NCBI GenBank assembly: GCA_946481195.1
Contig: CAMLNG010000152.1
Coordinates: 1 to 8,205 of the forward strand
Length of the DNA: 8,205 bases
Direction: 5' to 3'
Source of the DNA: an uncultured Chromatiaceae bacterium
GTDB taxonomy: Bacteria; Pseudomonadota; Gammaproteobacteria; Enterobacterales; Alteromonadaceae
A program made the translations under genes and the position numbers. Shown in pieces: positions 1 to 6,987 of this stretch. Position 1 is the first letter of the stretch. Each line of letters begins with the position of its first letter. The notes under the pieces were generated by a model that was not told where the DNA came from, did not search any database, and saw only the letters and a program-made list of their open reading frames with translations.

Positions 1-7
1 TAAAGTA

Positions 8-835
8 TTGAATGACGACTGTGCTTATCCGAAGAGAATTTCGGTCGTTACTCCTGTCTATAACCGGCAAGATGTCATGCACAGGTCTCTGCAGAGTAGT
101 TTAAGCCTCGTTCAATCAGGTGCATTTTTCGAGTTGGTCGTTGTCGATGATGGATCGAGTGATGGTACTTTGCATGAAATTGAATCTAAGTACGCCGATG
201 AGATTAATTCCGGGCAGTTAAAACTAATAAAATTGCAGCACAATGCTGGAGTAAGTGCTGCGAAGAATGCCGGAGCTATGGCCGCAAATGGTGACTGGAT
301 CGTTTTTATGGATTCTGATGACTGGTTTGTTGTGGATTCAATACCGTCGATGCTCAGTTTAATGCAGCAACAGCATAACTCTGCTGTATTATTTTTTCGC
401 TGTCAGGATCAGTTGAAAGCGGAGTTGATTGGCCGACCTATGTCCGCACAGCATCTTACGATTCGGCAAATGGTCAATAGTGGAACCCCAGGTGAATGCC
501 TCCCGGTTGTCAAACGAGATTCTATTTTGAGACATCCGTATCCTTCTGAGCTTCGGGGAAGCGAAGGGCTTAGTTATTTGGCAATGCTTAGTGCAGGGGA
601 TTCGATATTCCTTTCAGATTTGATTGTCAGAGAGTATCAGGATGTCGCCGATAATAGACTGAGTTCACCTTCTGGACTGCGCAAGCGGGCGCCTTATCTG
701 GTGAAACATAATCTACGGATGATGAAGTACTGGAGAGCTGCAACCTTCTCGACGTGTATGGGCTGGGTGCTACGGGTTGGTTACTATAGCTACTGGAGCA
801 TTCAACAATTTGTTCAGCGGTTTTTTAATCGATGA
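8..835 (+). CDS. Family 2 glycosyltransferase (GT-A fold), 5' end uncertain
   Basis: A predicted cytoplasmic inverting glycosyltransferase that adds one sugar from a nucleotide donor to the lipid-linked repeat unit. The N-terminal nucleotide-binding fold is clear: ISVVTPVYN at residues 11-19, VVVDDGSSDGT at 44-54, NAGVSAAKNAG at 79-89 and the metal-binding DSDD at 102-105. The usual downstream acceptor/base region is less canonical; GSEGLSY at 184-190 sits where many relatives have an ED pair. The last 30 residues are rich in aromatic residues and may form an amphipathic membrane-contact tail. The TTG at 8-10 is the only in-window start that keeps the whole domain. The frame is open to the left edge, so the true start could lie outside the window. 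The ATG at 12-14 is out of frame. A TAA at 1-3 in another frame may end the preceding gene. The stop overlaps the next start as ATGA. Donor and acceptor cannot be read from sequence. Confidence 0.88.
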   Translation: MNDDCAYPKRISVVTPVYNRQDVMHRSLQSSLSLVQSGAFFELVVVDDGSSDGTLHEIESKYADEINSGQLKLIKLQHNAGVSAAKNAGAMAANGDWIVFMDSDDWFVVDSIPSMLSLMQQQHNSAVLFFRCQDQLKAELIGRPMSAQHLTIRQMVNSGTPGECLPVVKRDSILRHPYPSELRGSEGLSYLAMLSAGDSIFLSDLIVREYQDVADNRLSSPSGLRKRAPYLVKHNLRMMKYWRAATFSTCMGWVLRVGYYSYWSIQQFVQRFFNR

Positions 836-1800
836 ATGGTCGCGGTAATTTTCAGCAACTGTCAGTAAGTCTGGTGTCGTTGATGATGCTGATCTTTGTT
901 CTGGTTCAGTCCTTGCTGTTTTATCTGGAACTATCTGCGAATTTAAATGATTTAGGGCTTAGTGACCTGGGTATCTACCAAATTCAGTTCAACAACATGA
1001 TTAAGTATAGCGCTGTAACGCATAATACTGATTTTGGTTTTTATTATCTAATGTTCATGTACACGAAATGGTTCAACTTCGAGCTTTTCGTCACGACGTG
1101 CTTCTTTTTGTTTTATGTATCGCTGATTAGGACTTTCTATTTTCTCAGTGAAGTGAAATGGCTAGTCTTTGTTGTATTTATAGCAATATTTTTCTATCCA
1201 ATGTATCAATCGTTAAGCTCCCTTGTTCTGCGTCAGGGGCTTGGTTTCGCCTTTCTGTTTGTATCCGGATTTTTTTTCCGTTCACATTTGTTTCTGTGGT
1301 CAGCGGCTAAAGTTATGGTTGCTGGGTTATTCCATCTTTCGATGCTGTTTTATATTCCGGTATTGCTGGTGAACAGATTCATCTCCAGTCTGAAGTTGCT
1401 GGTTCTTTTCTGGTGTGTGACTGTAGCCTTGTATGTGACCAATGTCCCATTGGCTTTTGTCTCGCTGTTGCCAGGGGATCTGGCGGGTGCTGTACGTGCG
1501 TTCAGTATGGTGGAAGACAACTATGTCACCGGCTTTAAACCATTGTTTCTGGTGCTTTCGGTGGTGCCATTCCTCTGTATCGTCATTCGCCCTTATTATT
1601 ATTACGTGTGCCGGAACCAGATGATGTTTGAAATGATGAAGATTTTCTTTGTGGCAAATTCAGCCGGATTGCTGTTCAGCGGTTTCCCATATTATGATCG
1701 GGTGATGCTTTTTTCCTGGGTGTTAGTGCCATTAATCATCATGAATTTCCTGAGCTTTTTATATCCCCGTCATACTGCATCAGCTGAGTTAAATACATGA
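832..1800 (+). CDS. wzy: Polytopic membrane protein, EpsG/Wzy-type polysaccharide polymerase candidate
   Basis: A 322-residue, very hydrophobic protein with roughly eight or more likely membrane segments (for example about 14-32, 88-104, 110-126, 138-149, 160-180, 187-212, 238-253, 270-285 and 291-310). In this cluster the natural role is polymerisation of undecaprenyl-linked repeat units at the periplasmic face. Supporting details seen in EpsG-like polymerases are an early acidic/Tyr segment (DLGIYQ, 45-50), an LRQGL motif at 133-137 between membrane segments, a GLFHLSMLF motif at 165-173 and a YYDRVMLF segment near the C-terminus at 287-294. The alternative is a Wzx flippase, but Wzx proteins are usually over 400 residues with 12 helices, so the short length argues against it. 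Polymerases are poorly conserved, so the call rests on topology, motifs and context. It overlaps both neighbours by ATGA and has no clear Shine-Dalgarno sequence, suggesting translational coupling. It is the most AT-rich gene in the window. Confidence 0.72.
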   Translation: MNGRGNFQQLSVSLVSLMMLIFVLVQSLLFYLELSANLNDLGLSDLGIYQIQFNNMIKYSAVTHNTDFGFYYLMFMYTKWFNFELFVTTCFFLFYVSLIRTFYFLSEVKWLVFVVFIAIFFYPMYQSLSSLVLRQGLGFAFLFVSGFFFRSHLFLWSAAKVMVAGLFHLSMLFYIPVLLVNRFISSLKLLVLFWCVTVALYVTNVPLAFVSLLPGDLAGAVRAFSMVEDNYVTGFKPLFLVLSVVPFLCIVIRPYYYYVCRNQMMFEMMKIFFVANSAGLLFSGFPYYDRVMLFSWVLVPLIIMNFLSFLYPRHTASAELNT

Positions 1801-2921
1801 GAGTAGTGCATATCATTACCTGCCTTGACGTGGGTGGCGCCGAGACTATGCTGACGCGCTTGTTATTGTCCGCGGCAAATCCGGGCCAGGATCAAGTTGT
1901 GATTTCACTGAAAGATGTTGGTCCATTAGGTTTGCAGCTGCAGCAACATGGCGTGACTGTCTATGCGATGCACATGGGCGCCAGTTTTAGCGGTTTAAAA
2001 GCCTTTATTCGGCTGGTTTTTTTATTGCGCCAATTAAAACCCGATGTAGTGCAGACCTGGATGTATCATGCCGATTTAGCGGGTGGACTTGCCGCGGCTA
2101 TCGCCGGCTGCCGGCGCATCGTTTGGGGGATCCGGGGGACATACACGCCGATAGGTCGTCCCTGGACCCATCGTGTGATGAAACTGTGTGCCAGACTGTC
2201 CAGAGTGATCCCAAGCAAAATACTCTGTGTCGCTGAATCAGCCCGTCAAAGTCACATCGCTTATGGCTATAGTGCAAAACGGATGCATGTGATCGGCAAT
2301 GGCCTTGATCTTGCTGCCTTTGATCAGCTTTCCCAACATCACATTGATTTGCACCAGTTGGGCGGTTGGTCGAAAGAGCAGGTGTTAATCGGTTGTGTCG
2401 GACGCTATCATCCGGATAAAGGTCAGGATCTGTTCATTCAGTCAGCGGCAAAGTTATTACTTCGGTATCCAGCCTGCAGATTTGTTATGATTGGCCGCGA
2501 TTGCGATAGTGCGAATCAACAATTGAAGGGCCTGATCGACCAGTCGGGTCTTGCCGGCAGTGTATTGTTGTTGGGCGAGCGGGCAGATATACCGGCTTGT
2601 CTGGCCGGGCTTGATTTGTTTTGTCTGCCTTCACGTACTGAAGGTTTTCCCAACGTTTTGGCTGAAGCAATGGCTGCGGGAGTGCCAGCTGTCGCAACCA
2701 ACGTTGGCGACGTAAAACGTCTGGTTGCTGACACTGTTGTCGTCGTTGAGCCCAACAATACTGCAGCTCTTGCCGAAGCGATGACAACGTTACTGGATTT
2801 GACTGCAGAGCAGCGGCGTCAATTCGCTGAAAAGGGACGGTTGCGGGTAGAGCGGTATTGTTCTATTCAGGCGGTCAGACGTCAATATGAAGAATTTTAT
2901 CAAGAGTTGTTGGAGTCCTGA
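1797..2921 (+). CDS. Family 4 glycosyltransferase (GT-B fold), WbpR-like position
   Basis: A 374-residue retaining glycosyltransferase, expected to act at the cytoplasmic face of the inner membrane on the growing lipid-linked oligosaccharide. The N-terminal acceptor domain starts with a beta strand and glycine loop (VVHIITCLDVGGAE, 3-16). The C-terminal donor domain starts with IGCVGRYHPDKGQDLFI (198-214) and carries the EX7E signature at E282-E290 within TEGFPNVLAEAMAAGVP, followed by VATNVGD (299-305). Length is normal for the family. The start overlaps the polymerase stop as ATGA, with a weak GAG eight bases upstream. It is followed after only 3 nt by the amidotransferase gene. From here rightward the base composition is more GC-rich than in the first two genes. 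The position directly before the amidotransferase matches my recollection of wbpR in P. aeruginosa O6, but donor sugar and linkage are not predictable. Confidence 0.93.
   Translation: MRVVHIITCLDVGGAETMLTRLLLSAANPGQDQVVISLKDVGPLGLQLQQHGVTVYAMHMGASFSGLKAFIRLVFLLRQLKPDVVQTWMYHADLAGGLAAAIAGCRRIVWGIRGTYTPIGRPWTHRVMKLCARLSRVIPSKILCVAESARQSHIAYGYSAKRMHVIGNGLDLAAFDQLSQHHIDLHQLGGWSKEQVLIGCVGRYHPDKGQDLFIQSAAKLLLRYPACRFVMIGRDCDSANQQLKGLIDQSGLAGSVLLLGERADIPACLAGLDLFCLPSRTEGFPNVLAEAMAAGVPAVATNVGDVKRLVADTVVVVEPNNTAALAEAMTTLLDLTAEQRRQFAEKGRLRVERYCSIQAVRRQYEEFYQELLES
2912..2915 (+). promoter_or_regulatory. Ribosome binding site of the amidotransferase gene
   Basis: GGAG lies inside the last codons of the preceding glycosyltransferase gene, nine bases before the TTG at 2925. 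It supports that unusual start, which is also required to place the catalytic cysteine at position 2. Confidence 0.6.
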
Positions 2922-2924
2922 CCT

Positions 2925-4877
2925 TTGTGTGGATTTGCCGGTTTTTTTTCCCGTCAGCAGTTGAATCAGCCCGCTGAAGTTATTCTGCAGAACATGACAG
3001 ACGAGATAGCGCACCGGGGCCCTGATGATGCAGGCCTGTGGTGGCAAGCTGAATCCGGTATTGGTCTTGCGCATCGCCGGCTGGCGATTGTTGATTTGTC
3101 TGCGGCCGGACATCAGCCGATGACCTCAGCCAGCGGGCGTTATATATTGGTGTACAACGGTGAAGTATACAATCATCTGCGCTTACGCGATGAATTGACG
3201 GCAGAAGGTTTTCATTTCTCCTGGCGTGGCCACTCCGATACTGAAACTTTATTGGCTTGTTTTGAAAGCTGGGGAGTCAAAGCCACCTTACAACGTTGTA
3301 TCGGCATGTTTGCCTTTGCGTTGTTTGATCAACAACAAAACCAGCTGTATCTGGCCCGCGACCGCATGGGTGAAAAACCGCTGTATTTTGGTTGGCAACA
3401 AGATACTTTGTTGTTTGGCTCAGAATTGCCGGCGCTGGAACAACATCCGGCATTTTTACATCAGTTGGACCATCAGGCACTGGTGCAGTACTTTCGCCAT
3501 AACTACATTCCGGCACCCTATTCAATTTATCAGGGCATCGCCAAACTGGCGCCTGCGACTTTATGGTCGCTGGATTTGGCCTCTGGTCAAAGTCAGAGCG
3601 AGCTGTATTGGGACCTCGGCAATTTTCATCGTCAGCCAAAACAAAGTACCGATGCGCAGCAGAGCATTGACGCACTGGATACCTTACTGCGCGATGCGGT
3701 AAGCCTACAGATGGTTGCAGACGTGCCACTCGGCGCCTTTTTATCCGGCGGTGTAGACTCCAGTACTATCGTTGCCCTGATGCAGGCACAATCATCACGC
3801 AAGGTTAAAACCTTTTCTATTGGTTTTGCCGACCCTGCCTACAATGAAGCGCAATTCGCCGCTCAGGTGGCCGCACATCTGGGCACAGAACACACCGAAT
3901 GGTATATGACCGGGCAGGACGCATTGTCTGCAGTACCGCGGATGGCGCATATGTATGATGAACCATTTGCGGATTCATCGCAGTTGCCAACTTCACTGGT
4001 CACGGCGTTAGCGCGTCAACAGGTGACAGTTGTGTTGTCCGGCGATGCCGGTGATGAGTTATTTAACGGCTATGAGCGTTATCAGGTTGCTCAGAAGGTA
4101 AATCAGCAGCTGTCTGCGATCCCTGCCGGGATTCGTCGACCTGCCGGGCGGATTTTGGCTGCAATGCCCACGGCAGTAACAGCAGGAGCTCTGGCCTTAA
4201 TGTCACCACTGCTGCCGTCAGGAGTAAACCGGCCTGATGTTGCTGATAAGTTCTACCGCATCGCAGATTTACTGCAACAAAGCGGACTGCAGCAACAATA
4301 TGTCCAACTGATTTCTCACGATGGTAAACCGGAAAGAATGCTGGCAGATATAAAAGCGGCCCCGTCAGCATTACTCAACACAGATTTATGGTTGCCGGAA
4401 GCTGATAGTCAAAGTCATCTTGCCTTTCTTGATCTTTGCAGTTATTTGCCAGATGACATCCTGGTGAAAGTTGATCGTGCTGCTATGGCTGTATCACTGG
4501 AAGGCCGTATACCGCTGTTAGATCACCGGGTGGTTGAGTTTGCAGCCACATTACCTGAACAGTTCAAATCTCAGCATGGCCTGAGTAAATGGTGTTTGCG
4601 TCAGGTACTTTACCGTTACGTACCTTCGAGTCTGATTGAGCGTCCAAAACGTGGCTTTGCAGTACCGATGGCGAGCTGGCTCAGAGGCCCGCTGCGTGAA
4701 TGGGCTGAATCACTGCTGGCTGAATCGCGGTTGAAGACTGAGGGTTTACTGAATACCACCTTAGTCAGAACCATGTGGGCCGAGCATCTCAGTGGCCGGC
4801 GTAATCACGCATACCGGTTGTGGAATGTATTGATGTTGCAGGCCTGGCTGGCGGAACGGCCAAAGGTTCGTTTCTGA
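2925..4877 (+). CDS. asnB: Asparagine synthetase-like glutamine amidotransferase (WbpS-like), TTG start
   Basis: A 650-residue class II glutamine-dependent amidotransferase fused to an ATP-pyrophosphatase synthetase domain. The N-terminal domain hydrolyses glutamine using Cys2, exposed when Met1 is removed (MCGFAGFF). Other glutaminase motifs are AHRRLAIVDLS (49-59), NGEVYN (78-83) and SDTE (104-107). The synthetase domain has the ATP-binding P-loop SGGVDSS (274-280), DEPF (345-348, whose Glu matches a key catalytic residue in AsnB enzymes), SGDAGDELFNGYERY (372-386) and EGRIPLLDHR (526-535). All expected catalytic motifs are present, so it looks active. The TTG start is forced by the need for Cys at position 2. 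Its length exceeds E. coli AsnB (554) and fits the longer subfamily found in polysaccharide loci. Family members there, such as WbpS, are thought to amidate uronic-acid sugars using glutamine; free asparagine synthesis is the alternative. The context between two glycosyltransferases favours the sugar role. Its stop shares one base with the next start (TGATG). Confidence 0.94.
   Translation: MCGFAGFFSRQQLNQPAEVILQNMTDEIAHRGPDDAGLWWQAESGIGLAHRRLAIVDLSAAGHQPMTSASGRYILVYNGEVYNHLRLRDELTAEGFHFSWRGHSDTETLLACFESWGVKATLQRCIGMFAFALFDQQQNQLYLARDRMGEKPLYFGWQQDTLLFGSELPALEQHPAFLHQLDHQALVQYFRHNYIPAPYSIYQGIAKLAPATLWSLDLASGQSQSELYWDLGNFHRQPKQSTDAQQSIDALDTLLRDAVSLQMVADVPLGAFLSGGVDSSTIVALMQAQSSRKVKTFSIGFADPAYNEAQFAAQVAAHLGTEHTEWYMTGQDALSAVPRMAHMYDEPFADSSQLPTSLVTALARQQVTVVLSGDAGDELFNGYERYQVAQKVNQQLSAIPAGIRRPAGRILAAMPTAVTAGALALMSPLLPSGVNRPDVADKFYRIADLLQQSGLQQQYVQLISHDGKPERMLADIKAAPSALLNTDLWLPEADSQSHLAFLDLCSYLPDDILVKVDRAAMAVSLEGRIPLLDHRVVEFAATLPEQFKSQHGLSKWCLRQVLYRYVPSSLIERPKRGFAVPMASWLRGPLREWAESLLAESRLKTEGLLNTTLVRTMWAEHLSGRRNHAYRLWNVLMLQAWLAERPKVRF
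4862..4866 (+). promoter_or_regulatory. Candidate ribosome binding site of the second family 4 glycosyltransferase
   Basis: AAAGG, ten bases before the ATG at 4877. Together with the TGATG stop/start junction it favours this start over the in-frame ATG at 4820, which would lie deep inside the amidotransferase gene. Confidence 0.4.
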
Positions 4878-6028
4878 TGGATCGCAAAGAAACAACTGAG
4901 TCAGTGTCGGCTGACGCACTGCATATCTGCTATGTCATCACCCGGTCTGACGTGATGGGCGGTGCCAGTGTGCATTTGCTGGATTTAGCCGCCGGTGTAC
5001 AGCAGCAGGGGCACAAGGTCACGATTTTGGTCGGTGGTGACGGCATCGTCAATCAGCGGGCCAAAGCGATGGGGCTGACTATTATTGCGCTGAAACATTT
5101 GGTCAGGCCAATCCATCCTTGCAAAGATTTCGCCTGTTGGTTTGAATTGCGTCGCTGGTTCAGGCAGTTGCGCCCGGACTTGATCCATTTACATTCATCC
5201 AAAGCGGGGCTCGTAGGCCGATTTGCTGCGATTGGTCTGCAGGTCCCGGTGGTATTTACCGCACATGGCTGGGCTTTCACTGAAGGCGTGGGGCTGGCCG
5301 GAAGTATGCTTTACCGGGTTCTCGAGCGGTTGGTCGCACCGCTGACCCGCCAAATCATCACTGTATCCGAGTATGACCGGCAACGGGCACTCAAGCTTGG
5401 TGTTGGCAGTCCTGATCTCATTCGCACCATTCACAATGGCATGCCTGAATTGCCCGCAGTGGCGCCAGCAACACATCTGCCCCGACGGATTGTTATGGTT
5501 GCCCGCTTCGAGCAGCCAAAAGATCATTTGTTGTTATTAGATGCGGTGAGTCAGTTAACCGGCGACTGGCAGCTGCAGTGTATTGGTGACGGGCCTTTAT
5601 TGGCCGCGGCGCAGCAAAAAGCCCTGTCGGCCGGCTTGACCGCCAAAGTGGAATTTGCCGGTGCGCGTAGCGACGTGCCCGAACAATTGGCTCAGGCCAG
5701 TATTTTTGTGTTGTTATCCCGTTGGGAAGGCTTGCCGCTGACGATACTCGAAGCGATGCGCGCGGGATTGGCGGTCGTTGCTTCGGATGTCGGTGGGGTG
5801 AAAGAAGCGGTACGACATGGTGAGACAGGCTTTTTAGTCAGCAATAACGCTGCGGAAATTGCTGGCGTGATTCAGCGGCTATTAGACGACCCGTCTCTGG
5901 TCAGGCGCTGTGGTGATGCCGGGCAGCGCATATTTGAACAGGAATTTACTTTCCGTCGCATGCTAGACCAAACGATTGCCGTCTATCAGCATCTGCATCA
6001 GTTGCAACTAGCGGGGCTACAGCGATGA
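4877..6028 (+). CDS. Family 4 glycosyltransferase (GT-B fold), WbpT-like position
   Basis: A 383-residue retaining glycosyltransferase for repeat-unit assembly at the cytoplasmic membrane face. The N-terminal acceptor domain has CYVITRSDVMGGASVHLLDL (18-37), DLIHLHSSKAGLVGR (101-115) and VVFTAHGW (125-132). The C-terminal nucleotide-sugar domain has RRIVMVARFEQPKDH (203-217), CIGDGPL (235-241) and the EX7E signature at E284-E292 (WEGLPLTILEAMRAG), then ASDVGGVKEAV (302-312). I chose the ATG at 4877 rather than 4820: the TGATG junction matches the packing of the other genes, and the 19 extra residues would lie wholly within the amidotransferase gene and precede the conserved fold. About 13 residues of non-conserved leader still precede the first beta strand. 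It belongs to a different GT4 subgroup from the one at 1797, so the pair is not a recent tandem duplication. Specificity is unknown. Confidence 0.93.
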   Translation: MDRKETTESVSADALHICYVITRSDVMGGASVHLLDLAAGVQQQGHKVTILVGGDGIVNQRAKAMGLTIIALKHLVRPIHPCKDFACWFELRRWFRQLRPDLIHLHSSKAGLVGRFAAIGLQVPVVFTAHGWAFTEGVGLAGSMLYRVLERLVAPLTRQIITVSEYDRQRALKLGVGSPDLIRTIHNGMPELPAVAPATHLPRRIVMVARFEQPKDHLLLLDAVSQLTGDWQLQCIGDGPLLAAAQQKALSAGLTAKVEFAGARSDVPEQLAQASIFVLLSRWEGLPLTILEAMRAGLAVVASDVGGVKEAVRHGETGFLVSNNAAEIAGVIQRLLDDPSLVRRCGDAGQRIFEQEFTFRRMLDQTIAVYQHLHQLQLAGLQR

Positions 6029-6987
6029 AAATTCTGCTAACGGGCGCCAACGGATTTATTGGGCGGCATTTAGTCCGGCACTTGCTTGCGCAAGGGCATG
6101 CACTGGTGTTGCCGGTTCGGCATCAGGGCCTCAGCATTGCAGGGCATCCGACCCATTATTTAGATGATTTCAATAATGCAGGTGCCTGGTCTGCTTTGCT
6201 ACAAGGGGTGGATGTTCTGATCCATCTGGCCGGACGCGCTCATGTGCTGAAAGAAGAACACGGCGACCCGACCCAACTGTTTCAACAGGCGAATGTGGAT
6301 TTCCCATTGCAATTGGCCAGAATTGCCGCGGCAAATCAGGTCCGGCGCATGGTATTCGTCAGCTCTGTCGGCGTGATGGGACCGGCGAAACCGCAGCCAT
6401 TTAGTATTACCGATCAACCTACGCCCGTTGAACCATATGCCAAGTCAAAATGGCAGGCAGAGCAGGCGCTGACAGCATTGAGCCGGCAGCAGGGGATGGA
6501 GCTGGTGATTGTGCGTCCGCCGTTGGTTTATGGGCCTGAAGCACCTGGTAACTTTGGCCGTTTGCTGGCCTTAGCGAAGTTGCCTTTACCTTTACCGTTT
6601 GGCGCTGTACATAATCAGCGCAGTTTTGTCAGTGTGCAGAATCTGGCAGATTTTCTCAGTCTTTGTGCAGTGCACCCGAATGCCGCGGGCCAGACCTTTC
6701 TGGTGTGTGATGGGCAGGATTTGTCTACAACTGAACTGCTGACCGTCGTGCGCCAGCAACTCGGTCGTCCTGTTTGGTTGTTGCCAGTGCCTGCTCGTTG
6801 GCTACGCTGGCTGTTTCAGCGTATAGGGCTGACTGGCTTGTCGAATAAATTATTGGATTCGCTACAGATTGAACAGCATCACACCACTGAGCTGTTAAAA
6901 TGGCAACCACCTCAGTCGCTGGCTGAGGGGCTGGCTGCCGCGATTGTAAAACCGTCAACGAGCACAGAGCATAAGGACAGAGTTTGA
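6025..6987 (+). CDS. NAD(P)-dependent sugar-nucleotide epimerase/4-reductase, WbpV-like
   Basis: A 320-residue extended short-chain dehydrogenase/reductase acting on a nucleotide sugar in the cytoplasm. The Rossmann glycine motif TGANGFIG is at 6-13. HLAGRAHV (67-74) is typical of the WbpV-type UDP-glucose-4-epimerase-like subfamily. The active site has SSVGVMGP (113-120) and Y138-x3-K142 (PYAKSK). A substrate segment RPPLVYGPEAPGNFGRLL (164-181) follows. All catalytic residues are present. Established family knowledge: WbpV-like enzymes, often encoded beside WbpL and WbpM, reduce the UDP-4-keto-6-deoxy sugar made by WbpM to UDP-QuiNAc or a related 6-deoxy-HexNAc. That role is inferred here from position directly before a WbpL-like gene; a plain C4 epimerase is the alternative. 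Start ATG overlaps the previous stop (ATGA); its own stop overlaps the next start (TTGA). Confidence 0.9.
   Translation: MKILLTGANGFIGRHLVRHLLAQGHALVLPVRHQGLSIAGHPTHYLDDFNNAGAWSALLQGVDVLIHLAGRAHVLKEEHGDPTQLFQQANVDFPLQLARIAAANQVRRMVFVSSVGVMGPAKPQPFSITDQPTPVEPYAKSKWQAEQALTALSRQQGMELVIVRPPLVYGPEAPGNFGRLLALAKLPLPLPFGAVHNQRSFVSVQNLADFLSLCAVHPNAAGQTFLVCDGQDLSTTELLTVVRQQLGRPVWLLPVPARWLRWLFQRIGLTGLSNKLLDSLQIEQHHTTELLKWQPPQSLAEGLAAAIVKPSTSTEHKDRV
6972..6977 (+). promoter_or_regulatory. Ribosome binding site of the WbpL-like gene
   Basis: TAAGGA, the strongest Shine-Dalgarno match among the gene starts, six bases before the TTG at 6984. It decides that start, since the next in-frame Met (residue 17) would cut into the first membrane helix. 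Confidence 0.65.

Noticed and set aside
2790..3113. Minus-strand open frame across the glycosyltransferase/amidotransferase junction
   Set aside because: Both plus-strand genes are intact and conserved on either side; the frame has no motif or plausible neighbours.
3226..3702. 158-codon open frame on the plus strand in another frame
   Set aside because: It is nested in the amidotransferase gene, whose own motifs run continuously through this stretch, and its translation is rich in Trp, Cys and Arg with no fold signal.
3277..3729. 150-codon open frame on the minus strand
   Set aside because: It lies wholly antisense to the highly conserved amidotransferase, has no recognisable motif, and its translation is rich in Arg/Pro as expected of a shadow frame.
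4820..4876. Earlier in-frame ATG for the second family 4 glycosyltransferase
   Set aside because: It would overlap the amidotransferase gene by 58 bases, adds non-conserved residues, and ignores the TGATG junction and upstream AAAGG at 4877.
2925..4877. Housekeeping asparagine synthetase as the first-choice call
   Set aside because: Not excluded by motifs, but the location within a coupled polysaccharide operon and the longer length favour an amidotransferase acting on a sugar.
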